NCBI GenBank assembly: GCA_036365515.1
Contig: CM070873.1
Coordinates: forward strand, 82,905,948-82,969,947
DNA length: 64,000 nucleotides
Source of the DNA: Torymus aiolomorphi
Lineage: Eukaryota; Arthropoda; Insecta; Hymenoptera; Torymidae
Direction: 5' to 3'
In this document: positions 52,251 through 63,560 of the stretch, in pieces
How the letters are laid out: every line of letters starts with the position of its first letter
Numbering within the stretch: the first letter of the stretch is position 1
The notes under the pieces: generated by a model
The model's input: only the letters and a program-made list of their open reading frames with translations
Database searches by the model: none
Told to the model about the DNA's origin: nothing
Position numbers and translations under genes: made by a program

Positions 52251-53348
52251 AAGCTAGAGCATAGGAAACTTATTTAGCTGAAAGAAAAGTAGGATCTTTC
52301 TTTGTTTCAATTATCGTTGAATTTCTGCTCCTGTTAGACCCTAATTTCAGTCGAATGGTATGGATTCGAATGGATTAACTACTTTCAAGCAAATAACAAA
52401 ATATTCATTGATAAATCACAAAAACATAATTCCTAAACATCATTTTTCCAAGAGCAATAGACACCCTTTTACAATAAATTATACAAATCAAGTTTTCTTT
52501 TATAGTTCATCAATCGAAGGTAAATATACTAGACTTAATTTAATATCTTTTCTTACGCCATTTACAATTTCTTTTTTATCGAACTTAAATTTATTCTTAA
52601 ACAATTATCAGATACCGCCTCATCCAACGATTTTAAAAGAAAAGTAATCTCTGACGGGAAGTCTTCTTCCGGTTTTATTCGAAATAACGCCCTCGGCAAC
52701 ATTGTAATAAGGGTTTGCGTGATGAAAAAATTCTATCCTCTCCCTTAACACCAATCGATTTTCAATAGTTCAACAAAGGCTTTGCAAATCCCCGCACGCG
52801 CCATGCGCTTCGAGTAATGCTCGGTATTCAAAGTCTCACATAAACAATGAAACTCGCGTTCGCACTAGCGCGGTTTCACCTTTCCTTTCCCCGCTTTTCG
52901 GCCCTTTCCGGGATGTTGAAAACTGGGCGATTCTGCAAGCGCTTGAACTATCGACTCTTCCAAAGACAAAGCTTGAATTCAGCTATCGCCACATAAATTT
53001 TAAGTGTCAGCACGTTCCGTTGAATTCTGTGTTTGAACTAATTTAAGCAATATCATGCAAGATTAATTTTTAGCAAATTCCTAAATAGTTGACCAAACTT
53101 TATTTTCTTCACACTTTATCTATGATGAATACTTTTACAATGCTTCATTTATGAATACAAACAATCGTTATCAAAGTAATTATACTAAACTAAAAGTAAA
53201 AATACTTATACTGTAAACTGCAACATACCTACCTACAAGAATTTAGTAGTGCTTCTTCCTATATCTTTGTAAAAGACAAATTTAAGTTTTGTTAAAAACA
53301 TGTTATAAATATGTTATGAGTCATTTGGAATCGGAATACATTTTTTGA
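52251..53348. other. No gene recognised
   Basis: AT-rich on the left and right, with a GC-richer segment at about 52790-52950. Nothing is identified. Confidence 0.4.
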
Positions 53349-53560
53349 AAAATGTGTATGAATGTGTGTGTGTACATATGTATGTGTGTGGGGGCGGGGG
53401 GGGGGGGTGCAGATGGTATTTCGAAAACGCTTTGTCCGATTTAGGTCAGGCATACCAAATTTTTTTTTTATGGAGATTTTTCAGTGTATAGCTTATTTCA
53501 TCTATTTATTGATTTTCTTTGGTTTTGTGGACAAAAAAATCATAACTCTCTGTTTTTTTA
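53349..53560. repeat. TG/G microsatellite with dispersed-repeat body
   Basis: ATGTGTGTGTGTACATATGT is followed by a run of G (about 53391-53408), then TTTCGAAAACGCTTTGTCCG and text like that after the TG tract at 49761, including TTGATTTTCTTTGGTTT. Confidence 0.6.
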
Positions 53561-54191
53561 ATAAGATAGAGTTGCTATTTTCAATTTAATAAAATTTTAT
53601 TGAGAAGACTTTCATAAAGGTATTCGAGGCTAAACTTTTTTAATGATTTTTCTCAATTCGCCATTTTCCGAAAATGGTTGTATAGTAGGTATATGAATTG
53701 TAATTCATAAGGTCATTTATCAGTGGTATAATTCGTAAATTTTATTAGCTTTCACATGTAAAAAAAAATATGTATAGACTATACATAAATTATGCATAAT
53801 GCGCTGTACATGGACTATGTATGGAATTGAGCATGCATAATCTATGCATAGTCCATACATAATCTGTACGTAATGCCCATGCATAACCTACGCACAGCAG
53901 AAAGAAATTAGACAAATTAACTTGAAAAAAAATGTTAGTTATCATGTAAATAAGTTTATTTATAAGTTTATATAAGTTTTTTTTTCTGTCTTTATTGGCG
54001 AATGTGGCCAAGGTCGTCTTTGATCGTACTGTGATGGGGCACGAGAACTCAAACCGTTGTTAGAGATGTGGAGAACCCTGGACGCTAGAGACCAGTCCAG
54101 CTACGAGATTACGTACGAGACACGCACCTAGGATACGGACGATTCACAAGGCAGAGAGTGAAAGATTAAATTTAAGGGTTTTTAAACAATA

Positions 54192-54485
54192 CTAGCGTTA
54201 ATCAGCGCGCTACGCGCGCCACTGTTTCGTCTTTTGTTTCTCTTCTTTCGAGATTCGAGACGGATTCGATTATTCGAGATTTCGAGATCGTCCGAGGGCA
54301 AAATAGATTATCTCGAATGCTCAGTTTATATAAGGGACTAGCGTTAATCAGCGCGCTACGCGCGTCACTGTTTTTCGTCTCTTGTTTCTCTCCTTTCGAG
54401 ATTCGAGACGGATTCGATTATTCGAGATTTCGAGATCGTTCGAGGGCAAAATAGATTATCTCGAATGCTCAATTTATATAAGGGA
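54192..54485 (-). mobile_element. Head-to-tail dimer of a mini-Helitron
   Basis: Two copies lie at 54192-54337 and 54338-54485 (146 and 148 bp). On the minus strand each begins TCCCTTATATAA and ends with a GCGCGC-GTA-GCGCGC hairpin, TGATTAACG, CTAG. The second follows the first with no gap. Insertion is between A and T with no duplication. The mirror site in the right arm, between 56361 and 56362, is the exact empty site. TC start, hairpin, CTAG end and A/T target are the Helitron hallmarks. The copies are too short to encode anything. Confidence 0.82.
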
Positions 54486-54539
54486 TTAAAAAAATTTTAA
54501 TGCAAAAATAATAGAAATAACAAGAACGCACTATAAGAA

Positions 54540-54550
<11 letters not shown>

Positions 54551-54605
<55 letters not shown>
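54551..54605. repeat. GA tract, outer, left arm
   Basis: Pure GA repeats, preceded by a CG-repeat run. The mirror tract is the CT run at 56259-56285, about half as long. Leucine/serine-repeat frames here are artefacts. Confidence 0.95.
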
Positions 54606-54615
<10 letters not shown>

Positions 54616-54634
54616 GAGACGTAGAGATACTTAC

Positions 54635-54972
54635 AGAAGGAAAGCACGCGGTAAGGATCGAATCGAAGCGAAGATGACTCGTCATCACCCACGAAGCGAC
54701 GAACGTACTCCGTCGGCGACAGCAGGACTGACGTGATCTCGCAGCCGGTATGCCTCCAATCGCCTTCACCAGGGACCGACACGGAAGCGGACTCGTAGTT
54801 ATCTCCGCCTCGAAGCAGAACGACCGGCAAGCGCGCCAGACCAGCCCGACCCAGCGGCAACCTTTAAGGCGCTCTAAAGTTTACGGCGTCGAGGACTCGA
54901 CGTAGCCACGCAGCTCTCCAAGCTCTGCAGCAGACCCGTCCTTCTAAGCGCCTTATGCACCACGACGCGACG
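54635..54972 (-). pseudogene. Exon-like cassette, left arm (338 bp)
   Basis: On the minus strand a long CT tract and CCTACAG precede the cassette and GTAAGTATCTC follows it: a polypyrimidine tract, acceptor and donor in the right order. The GC-rich 338 bp differ from the right-arm copy by exactly 21 bp in length plus scattered substitutions. One frame stays open in both copies over the donor-proximal part (about 54635-54850), containing RGGDNYESAS and SPTEY; upstream of that both copies have stops in the candidate frames. I do not recognise the product. It could be an exon captured by the element. Confidence 0.45.
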
Positions 54973-54975
54973 CTG

Positions 54976-55076
<101 letters not shown>

Positions 55077-55879
55077 CCAAAAATTCTGCTTTAACCTCTT
55101 CGTCGCATCATAGAGATCGCCAACTAGAAAATATAAGTTCTCACAAAGCATGCATGTTTTTCCACAAAATGAAAATCTTTATTAATTAAACAACTTATCT
55201 GATAAGCGGCTAGGATCGCATTTCCGTCGATTTACATTCCACACTGAAAATGATTCTGTAGAAATCCATGCTGCCGAGATGAAAATATTTCAAGTCCAGG
55301 CGAAATGAACTTGCCGCATAACGATTTGTGTCAATAACCTGAAGCGTTGTCAACACACTGTATCTTAGCTTGATTCACGTGGTGTAAGCTTAGTAAAATT
55401 TTTACCTAACGACAACATCGAAAATTAACGTTTTTCTTTTGGTGTAAATACACGAAAAAATCAGCAGTTTTCCGCCGATTAGTTTTTTCACTTTATTTGT
55501 TGTGTATTTACACCAACAGACAAACGTTAATTTTCGATGTTATCGTTAGGAAAAATTTTACTAAGCTTACACCACGTGAATCTAGCTAAGATGCAGTGTA
55601 TTGACAACGCTTCAGGTTATTGACAAGAATCGTTATGCGGTAAGTTCATTTCGCCTGGACTTGAAATTTTCATCTCGGCAGCATGGATTTATACAGAATC
55701 ATTTTTAGTGTGGAATGTAAATCGACGGAAATGCGATCCTAGCCGCTTATCAGATAAGTTGTTTAATTAATAAAGATTTAAAATTTTTGGAAAAACATGC
55801 ATGCTTTGTGAGAACTTATATTTTCTAGTTGGCGATCTCCATGATTCGACGAAGAGGTTAAAGCAGAATTTTTTGTCTC

Positions 55880-55882
<3 letters not shown>

Positions 55883-55921
<39 letters not shown>
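55883..55921. repeat. CT tract, inner, right arm
   Basis: CT repeats directly before CCTACAG, so the tract would serve as the polypyrimidine tract of the right-arm exon-like cassette. Confidence 0.95.
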
Positions 55922-55924
<3 letters not shown>

Positions 55925-55927
55925 CAG

Positions 55928-56244
55928 CGTCGCGTCGTGGTGCATAAGGCGCTTAGAAGGACGGGTCTGCTGCAGAGCTTGGAGAGCTGCGTGGCTACGT
56001 CGAGTCCTCGACGCCGTAAACTTTGGAGCGCCTTAAAGGTTGCCGTTGGGTAGGGCTGGTCTGGCGTGCTTGCCGGTCGCTCTGCTTCGAGGCGGAGATA
56101 ACTACGAGTCCGCTTCCGCGTCGGTCCCTGGTGAAGGCGAGATCACGTCAGTCCCGCTGTCGCCGACGGAGTACTTTCGTCGCTTCCTGGGTGATGACGA
56201 GTCATCTTCGCTTCGGCTCGATCCTCACCGCGTACTTTCCTCCT
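55928..56244 (+). pseudogene. Exon-like cassette, right arm (317 bp)
   Basis: It is preceded by a CT tract and CCTACAG (55921-55927) and followed by GTAAGTATCTC (from 56245). It mirrors 54635-54972 but lacks a 21-bp segment, which leaves the shared frame intact. The frame containing RGGDNYESAS, SPTEYF and GDDESSSLR is open to the donor. A stop occurs upstream of it in another frame. The product is not recognised. Confidence 0.45.
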
Positions 56245-56258
56245 GTAAGTATCTCGAC

Positions 56259-56262
56259 GTCT

Positions 56263-56299
<37 letters not shown>

Positions 56300-56306
56300 A
56301 CGCGCG
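56259..56306. repeat. CT then CG tract, outer, right arm
   Basis: CT repeats run to 56285, then CGCGCGCG-type repeats. This mirrors the tract at 54541-54605. Confidence 0.95.
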
Positions 56307-57038
56307 CTTCTTATAGTGAGTTCTTGTTATTTGTATTATTTTTGCATTAAAATTTTTTTAATATTGTTTAAAAACCCTTAAATTTAATCTTTCACTCTTT
56401 GCCTTGTGAATCGTCCGTATCCTAGGTGCGTATCTCGTACGTAATCTCGTAGCTGGACTGGTCTCTAGCGTCCAGGGTTCTCCACATCTCTAACAATGGT
56501 TTGAGTTCTCGTGCTCCATCACAGTACGATCAAAGACGACCTTGTCCACATTCGCCAATGAAGAAAAAAAAACTTATATAAACGTATAAATAAACTTATT
56601 TACACGATAACTAATATTTTTTTTCAAGTTAATTTGTCTAATTTCTTTCTGCTGTGCGTAGGTTATGCATGGGCATTACGTACAGATTATGTATGGACTA
56701 TGCATAGATTATGCATGCTCAATTCCATACATAGTCCATGTACAGCGCATTATGCATAATTTATGTATAGTCTATACATATCTTTTTTACATGGGTTATA
56801 TATACGTAAAATTTCATAAGAAACGTACGATTCGTTTTGAACTGGTCATTGCAATATATTTTCGGCAACAATTCTTTTTTGATATCGAACGATATCAGGA
56901 CTAGAAATTAATCGATTTGTATGTAACCGAACATAAAACCATCTTTCGGTGCCTTTTTTAAAATTCAAAATATCAACTTCTTCCAAAATTACGATGAATC
57001 GAAATTCAGCAACGAAAATGCTAAAAATTATTAAAAAA

Positions 57039-57328
57039 TCTTATCTTACTATTATGTAAAGACCAAACGTTTGTTTGTATGTTAGCAAAAATTTCGATAA
57101 CTACTTAACCGATTTACTCCAAATTTGAAAACCATATTCTGATAGGCTTTAGAACGAACATAAGCTACGTAACGTGTACAAAATTATTTAAACAAATTAT
57201 GAAATAATGATTTTTTTAAGACACTGAACTTCTTTAAGTATATTACTCTTAAAAACTATAAATATTACATTTTCACTATTCAAACAAACAATCTATAATG
57301 CGGACGAAGTCGACACGCGGAATGCTAG
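57039..57328 (+). mobile_element. Nonautonomous Helitron-like element, 290 bp
   Basis: It starts TCTTATCTTACTATTATGTA after an A and ends GACGAAGTC...CGGAATGCTAG before a T. The interior has GTTTGTTTGTATGTTAG and TAACTACTTAACCGATTTAC, wording typical of short Helitrons in many insects. A small hairpin (GAC-GAA-GTC) lies near the 3' end. No coding capacity. Confidence 0.75.
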
Positions 57329-58490
57329 TTTAATATAAACTGACCAAAATAAAATGTGACTCTACGAAATTCGATTATTTTACACGTTAGACAATCTGAT
57401 GTTTACTTTGAGCTTTAAGATATTACTATACGCATCAATGTTAAAACTTATACGTGCCGCTCTGACATTGCTGAGCCGAAATCATCTTTTAAAAAAACGA
57501 GTTTTTGCCCACAATCCTCAATACGTGCGTGCGCGCTTGTGAAATGTCTCATGCGTGCGCAAACACGGCTGAGAAAATAAGAAAAAGAAGCGGCGCGAAA
57601 ACGAAGAGGAAACAAGAGACGAACAAAACACAAATACGAGGAAGGATAAAAGGCGGCGTGATGATACATACACTCAGCTTATGATATCATATAGCTTTGC
57701 CATTTGAGTCCTTCAAATGCTCGAAGTTCGTATCACCCTTATGTGAGTAATTCCACAGAATATTTCAAATTCTTGTTACTCAAAGACGGCTTGTTATTTG
57801 TTGGTTGGATCCAATTCTACCAGGAAGATTGCGGTCAAATAGGGATAGAAGAACATAATTAGAACACTACAACCCGATCACGAGACCCTAGAACTACTAC
57901 ATATGATAATGAAAATAGGCATTATTTAACGGATGCTTAAGTGTTGCCAGTACACATTTTTTTCTTCTTCAATGCTTTTTAGATTTAGAAAAATCTTTGT
58001 GTCAATCTACATGTTCGAAAAATCAAGCCCAGATAGGTATGCGTATCACGCAAGTACACTCTAATAAATAAATGTTACTAAAAATCGTAAAAATGATATT
58101 TTTTCTTTAATTTAGCTTTAGCATGAATACAAAAATCTGTTACAGATTAATTTTCCACCTCACTTAGAAAAAAATCTTATGTGACTTTCAAAATCACTAA
58201 ATAAAACGTAACTTGCTTTAAAAAAAAAACATATTTATCGCATAGCACACTTTCAGAATCTATTGCAGGCGTTATCATAAGATCTCATTCACCCCGACAA
58301 AATAATCTATATGTCAGAGCAAAAAAATTAACCATTGATTAATACTGACCTAAAATATCGATTTTGTTTTCGTTTTCAGGCACGACCGTTACTCGGGAGA
58401 GCTTTATAATTTTACCAGAGCGAAAATTGGCGGACTTTTAAAACTAACAATTTAATACATAAAAAATATTTTCCACCCAAAATGAGTGCG
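57329..58490. other. No gene recognised; CpG-rich patch at 57520-57670
   Basis: The patch includes GTGCGTGCGCGC and GCGGCGCGAAAACGAAG and is followed by ordinary AT-rich DNA. It might be promoter-like, but no product is visible. Confidence 0.35.
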
Positions 58491-58680
58491 TTTTAAGCGT
58501 TTTCTGGGATGAATGTATGTCTATACGTCCGTATGTACTCAAGTTTCTCGATTATCTCAGCAAAATTTCGACGAATCCAACCGAATTTTGGACCAGATAC
58601 TCGTATAATTATAAGTACCGGACAGTTCTATATTGAGCCGAAATCACCGGAAAATGAAAAAACGCTAGAGCAAATAAAAA
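58491..58680. repeat. Dispersed-repeat body with short TG-like head
   Basis: ATGAATGTATGTCTATACGT is followed by TTTCTCGATTATCTCAGCAA and ACCGAATTTTGGACC. It resembles, without being close to, the TG-headed repeats at 49761 and 53349. Confidence 0.5.
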
Positions 58681-58769
58681 TTTGAAAAAACAGACTTTTA
58701 AGTTTATGTATCGAAAATACATTTTCAGTTTAAATCTAGCACATGCTTCTGCTAAAACTAATTACAACA

Positions 58770-59315
58770 CGTCTTTTTGATATTGAATATTGTTTTCTAC
58801 GAACAATATTTGTAAAGGCAATAGTGATATATAATCGACAAAATAAGCGATTTTTCCTCGTCACTTGACAGGATTTGATTTTACACAAAAATGTTAAATT
58901 TAGAAGTATACAGATAATATTAAAACAAAACTTTTTCCTATTGAATATTTTTTTGTACAATCAATTCCTAACGAATTAAACCCATCAAAACGATTTTTAA
59001 CGCCGAATTAAATGTACCTAAAATGGTCGATTTTGTTTATAACTTAGCAGGATTTGATTTTATACAAAAATGTTAAACGCAAAAGTTATAGATAACATTG
59101 AAACAAAACTTTTTTCTATTTAACATTTCCATGTACAATCAGTTCCTGATAAACTAAACTCATACAAACGATTTTTAACGTCTAAATACACCTGAAGTAG
59201 TCGCTTTTCACTTATCATTTAATAGGATTTGATTTGAACATCTTTGCGTAAAACAATTTCTAATAAGTTAAACCTGAAAGAACGATTAAAAACGCTTAAA
59301 TACAATCAAAATATT
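58770..59315. repeat. ~177-bp tandem repeat, about three copies
   Basis: GGATTTGATTT starts at 58871, 59050 and 59225, each followed by related text (TTCCTAACGAATTAAACC, TTCCTGATAAACTAAACT, TTCTAATAAGTTAAACCTG and AACGATTTTTAACG). The last copy has an internal deletion. A fourth, poor copy may begin near 58770. Confidence 0.8.
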
Positions 59316-60329
59316 CAATTTTTGGCCATCAAATAATTTTTCATGAATGCGTTACAGTTTTCGTCAAAATATAATATATTAGTATTTGAGATGTAACAGT
59401 TTTTGCAATGTCGAAGATATAAGGTTCTCCTGAATAGTAGCGGTTGTGTCTCATGTATAAAAACAAAGTTTTCATATAGACAGCGGGAGGTTGACACGCG
59501 ATAATGCGCAGGGGTGCGCGGCCTCCCTAGTTCCACTCCTTTTTACTCATACTATATTATTTCAAACGTTCGAAATAATAATATTCGTAATAATAATTTA
59601 CGGAGCAGGTGGTGTCGGCTAAATACTGACTATATTAAGTAGACTAATAGCTGGTGGATGTCAGGATGATGAAGTGTTTTCTATCCTAGTTGAAAAACTT
59701 TGGGTAATTATTCAGCTTATAACGGATTATCAATATTAATGAGATATGGATGGTCAAGTATCGATCTAGTATCACCATACCGGTGTTGTATGTAGATCAC
59801 CATTATTTATATGGATTGTACAGAACATGACCAAAAATTAAAATTTTTATAAATAAATTTTTATTATTCTTTTATTTATCAAAAATGTCTTTGAAAATAA
59901 TCTGTTAAAGTACTATTTCTACTTTATTTGAGACCTATGAAATCCGAAAGTAACTTTGCAAAGACGTGCCCTTCAATTTTGTTTTCGATTTTTCTCGAAT
60001 TTTAAAAGCTTTGCTTGTCTACTCATATGGACTCCCACGCGACCAATGATATAAAATCACTAGACTTGCACAGGACTAAATCATTGGGTAAATAACTTAG
60101 TCCTTCTCATAAGTTATCGGGATTTAATGTGAATCCAAAGCCCCGATTGTTAAAAGTATTTTTTGCCGTCCTCTTAGTGGAGAAATATATTATAATAAAA
60201 AGGTGAAGAAGTGTGTTTATAACGCTACTTGATTCCAATCAAATGGTAGTAATCAAATAGTAACAAAAATACATCTATATCAAGCACTAAAAGCAGGTAT
60301 TGTATAAATTACATGATAATTCGTGAGAG
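59316..60329. other. No gene recognised
   Basis: Ordinary AT-rich sequence. No motif, repeat or long frame is supported. Confidence 0.45.
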
Positions 60330-60334
60330 CGGCG

Positions 60335-61270
60335 CACAGTAGGCTTTTTTCATTTTTTTTTGTCAAAATCAAATATTTTTGGACCCACAGGAGACACGGA
60401 GATGTTTTTGGTGTCATTTTGAAGGTAATAATGTATAGAATTATAGAATATTATTGGCGAATCTCTATCTTGACCTTTAGACATTCAAAAAAAGTACCAA
60501 ATGTCGACAATTTCTGAGAAATGAAATTCGCGAGTTTCGGTCGTTTGACGAAAAGTTATAAACGGACTTTTAATTCACGGATACATAATCTCTGACTATG
60601 ACAAAACAGGCGATCCATAAAACTCCCGTTTTTTTATCGAGTTTGACATTAAAAAATGAGCTACAATTGGAAAAAAGGAGTTTTATGGATTTTTTCCTCG
60701 TTTTTTTTTACCTAACTTCATATTGTCTGCTCTCAATTCTCTATTCAATTCTTGTTAACTAAATAATATCTGCAATATAGCACTTGAAAATATATAAGAA
60801 AATTGTACGCTGAATGTTATTAAAGAAGTCAAGTAAAATTTTACATCTGTAAAATGGTTTTATATGTGATTTGGTACTGTGTGTGTGTAAAAAATAAAAT
60901 AATATAAATAAAATATATGAAATAAAATAATAATAAAATATATAATAAAATAATATATAATATAATGTATAATATATTATAGTTTTATGGATCGCCTGTT
61001 TTGTCATAGTCAGAGATTACGTATCCGTGAATTAAAAGTCCGTTTATAACTTTTCGTCAAACAACCGAAACCGCGAATTTCATTTCTCAGAAATTTTCGA
61101 CATTTGGTACTTTGTTTGAATGTCTAAAGGTCAAGATAGAGGTTCGCCAATAATTTTCTACAATTCTACACAGTATTACCTTCAAAATGACACCAAAAAC
61201 ATCTCCGTATCTCCTGTGGGTCCAGAAATATTTGCTTTTGACAAAAAAAAAATGAAGAAAGCCCACTGTG
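60335..61270. mobile_element. Transib-like nonautonomous element, 936 bp
   Basis: The ends are CACAGTAGGCTTTTTTCA (left) and CACAGTGGGCTTTCTTCA (right, minus strand). The inverted arms are about 288 bp. The 5-bp CGGCG stands directly outside both ends (60330-60334 and 61271-61275). From family knowledge, Transib elements begin with a CAC-led heptamer and duplicate 5-bp GC-rich sites of the form CGNCG, and this element meets both. The centre is AT-rich with AATAAAATA-type microsatellite (about 60893-60980) and encodes nothing. It would depend on a transposase from elsewhere. Confidence 0.8.
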
Positions 61271-61275
61271 CGGCG

Positions 61276-62517
61276 GTCAGTTGCGAAACGTCTTAGGATA
61301 TTTTAATAAAAGCTCAGAAGCAAATGCCAGGAACAGCAAGATATACGAAGTACGATGCAATAGAGAACGGTGCTGCAGCAACGAAATCCTGAATACGTCG
61401 TAAAGGGAGAATGCCATCGCCATATCCTCGAGCTCGCGCGCAGAAGCCCATTTATCCGGCGGACGAGAGTCTATCGATACGCATGCATGCGAGAGCGGAG
61501 AAGCCAGAGTATAAAGGCTTATGCAAATGACGCGGCGATACGTCGACGGGTATCACTATATGTATATATCGGCAACATATTCAGCGTTGTACTTATGGAG
61601 AGAGTGAACGAGCGCCAGCTCGCGTGAGCACGCGAAGCCTTATAGGTCTTGGAATTCTCCACGGCGGAAGCTCAAAACTTGTTTACGACGAGATCTGAGA
61701 CTCATGCTGCTACCCCTGCTGCTGCAACTGCAGCAGCTCTAGCTGATGACAAGTTGGCGCGTTTAATTGCTTTCGCGGCGTGCTTATATAGTGCTACGCT
61801 TGCTATTGACACTTCGCGCTATTTTCGGAACAGTCGCGCGGCATTAGAGTCCGAATTGTTGTTCTGCGCTCGAGACAAAACATTTGCAATTTCCTAATTT
61901 TTCCACGAAAATGGTTAAACTTACGATACAGTATTCTGGGACCCGGTTCGAAGATAGAATAAAAAAAATAGAAAGTTCGCCAATCTCAAAATGAATATTA
62001 AAAATATACAGTGTTTACATGCAGGTATTACTTTACTTATCTGCCTGCAGTCTATTTGACCAAGCAGCTGACCTATAGGTTTTTTCATACTCGCTTTCGA
62101 AACCCATACCTTTATTTTTGATGATGCGAAACTTTAGAGCGAACTCAGCGGTCGCAGATCTCTATGTTTCAGACACAGCGAGAAACTGCATTCACTTCAT
62201 TATCCGATATCCGAATAAGTATTAGATATTAATATCACATTCCGTAGCTTCAACGGCAGGAAATATTCAATTCACCTAGCCAGCACTTTGTTGGGAGTGA
62301 AAGATCCTTCAAACGATTGCCGAAGTTGTTTAGGCTTCCCGCGACCCAACTAACTTCGGTGATCGACCGCAATAAAGTCATTCCACTACCTTACAAAAAT
62401 ACCGATTGTTGCAGCATTAATCACATTATGATAGAAATTTGGATTGCAATGGGGTTCTATTCCTCCACTAGGGGCGCTGGCAAGCACAAGGATAAACCAT
62501 TATTTTTGTATATCTAT
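61276..62517. other. Mixed-composition stretch, no gene recognised
   Basis: The CpG content is higher than in most of the window, especially 61360-61870, with a CTGCTGCAACTGCAGCAGCT run near 61718. Open frames of 80-98 codons exist but show no motif I recognise. It may be single-copy DNA near a gene. Confidence 0.35.
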
Positions 62518-63300
62518 TGTTATGACCCGAGTCGGGGTCTTTTAGCAGAAAGGCGCTTCTGCAATGGTCGCCGAGTTGACCAACTGGAACGTGGAATTCG
62601 TTCGTTCAATTAAGCGCTGAAGTGCAAGGAGTCGCGAGAAATTTGAAATAAGAACTCGAGAGAATAAACCTTAACTTGGAGTTTATTAAATTAATTAAAT
62701 ACTTCGAAACTTTGACAAATAAGATAAACTTTCAACCGTGAGTCTATAAAATTCAAAATGACTTGGTTTTAATGGTGATGGCGACTGACACTACGACGTG
62801 GTCAGGGCGTGTGCACTAGTGCACCTGAGCTACGAAGCGTCTCATGTACTTGGTAGCGACTGCCCGATGCCGGCGGTGAGGTCCAATTTATATTCTGGGT
62901 CGTAGTTGGAACTTCAGGTTGGTAGTGGAAAGTAGTACGGTGTAGAGACTGTAAGGCGTCAGGTTGACTCAGAAGCCCTCCCCACCCCTAGGTAGGGAGA
63001 GCGGCGATGGAGGGGCCCAGATCAGAAAGCAGGGTCGAGAGTGATGATCAGCGGGTGATGGACCTCCTCCTTCGGTGGTGTGGGGCGCCGCTAGTCCATG
63101 ATTGGTTGTTGACGATGGCTCGGGCCGTTAGGCTGTTGGACTCCATTGCGCAATAGTGGTTGTCCGTTGACTTGTCCTTGAGGTGACCCTTGTTGTCGAT
63201 CGTCAGTTGTCCTGGGGGTGACTCTCGAATAAACACTTCTTGGAAGTATTTGTGCCCTCGACCTCTTGGGAGTGTTTACCTCCCTGATAACTGTTTTCTC
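62518..63300 (+). mobile_element. Possible LTR-like segment, end not found
   Basis: TGTTATGACCCGAGTCGGGG begins an abrupt change to GC-rich sequence and resembles the start of a retrotransposon LTR. A polyadenylation-like AATAAA lies near 62663. There is no visible CA end, primer-binding site, second LTR or pol gene, so this is tentative. Confidence 0.2.
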
Positions 63301-63560
63301 GACCTTTCGTCCCTGAAGGCAGACTACGCTGCGAGATTGTGTGTTGTTTGACCTTCCATCCTTAAATAGAGCCTACGCTGCTATTTACGTCTTCTCGATG
63401 CTGTGGGATAGTAAGCTGTTTGACCATTCAACCTTGGCTACAGGCTACGCTGCTGTTTATGTTTCCCGGTGCTGTGAGATAGTAGGCTGTTTGACCCTTC
63501 AACTTTGGCTACAGGCTACGCTGCTGTTTTTGTTTCTCGTCCTTGGGATCGCTTGCGCTA
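63301..63560 (+). repeat. ~72-bp tandem repeat, about three copies
   Basis: CTACGCTG lies at 63324, 63373, 63445 and 63516, with CTGTTTGACC and TTGGCTACAGG in the longer units. The spacings are 49, 72 and 71 bp, so the first copy is shortened. Confidence 0.88.

Noticed and set aside
60759..61007. 82-codon frame rich in Tyr, Phe and Ile
   Set aside because: It lies in the AT microsatellite at the centre of the Transib-like element and has no motif.
61370..62613. Frames of 82-98 codons
   Set aside because: No motif, no consistent splice sites and several start on non-ATG codons. They are expected by chance in GC-richer DNA.
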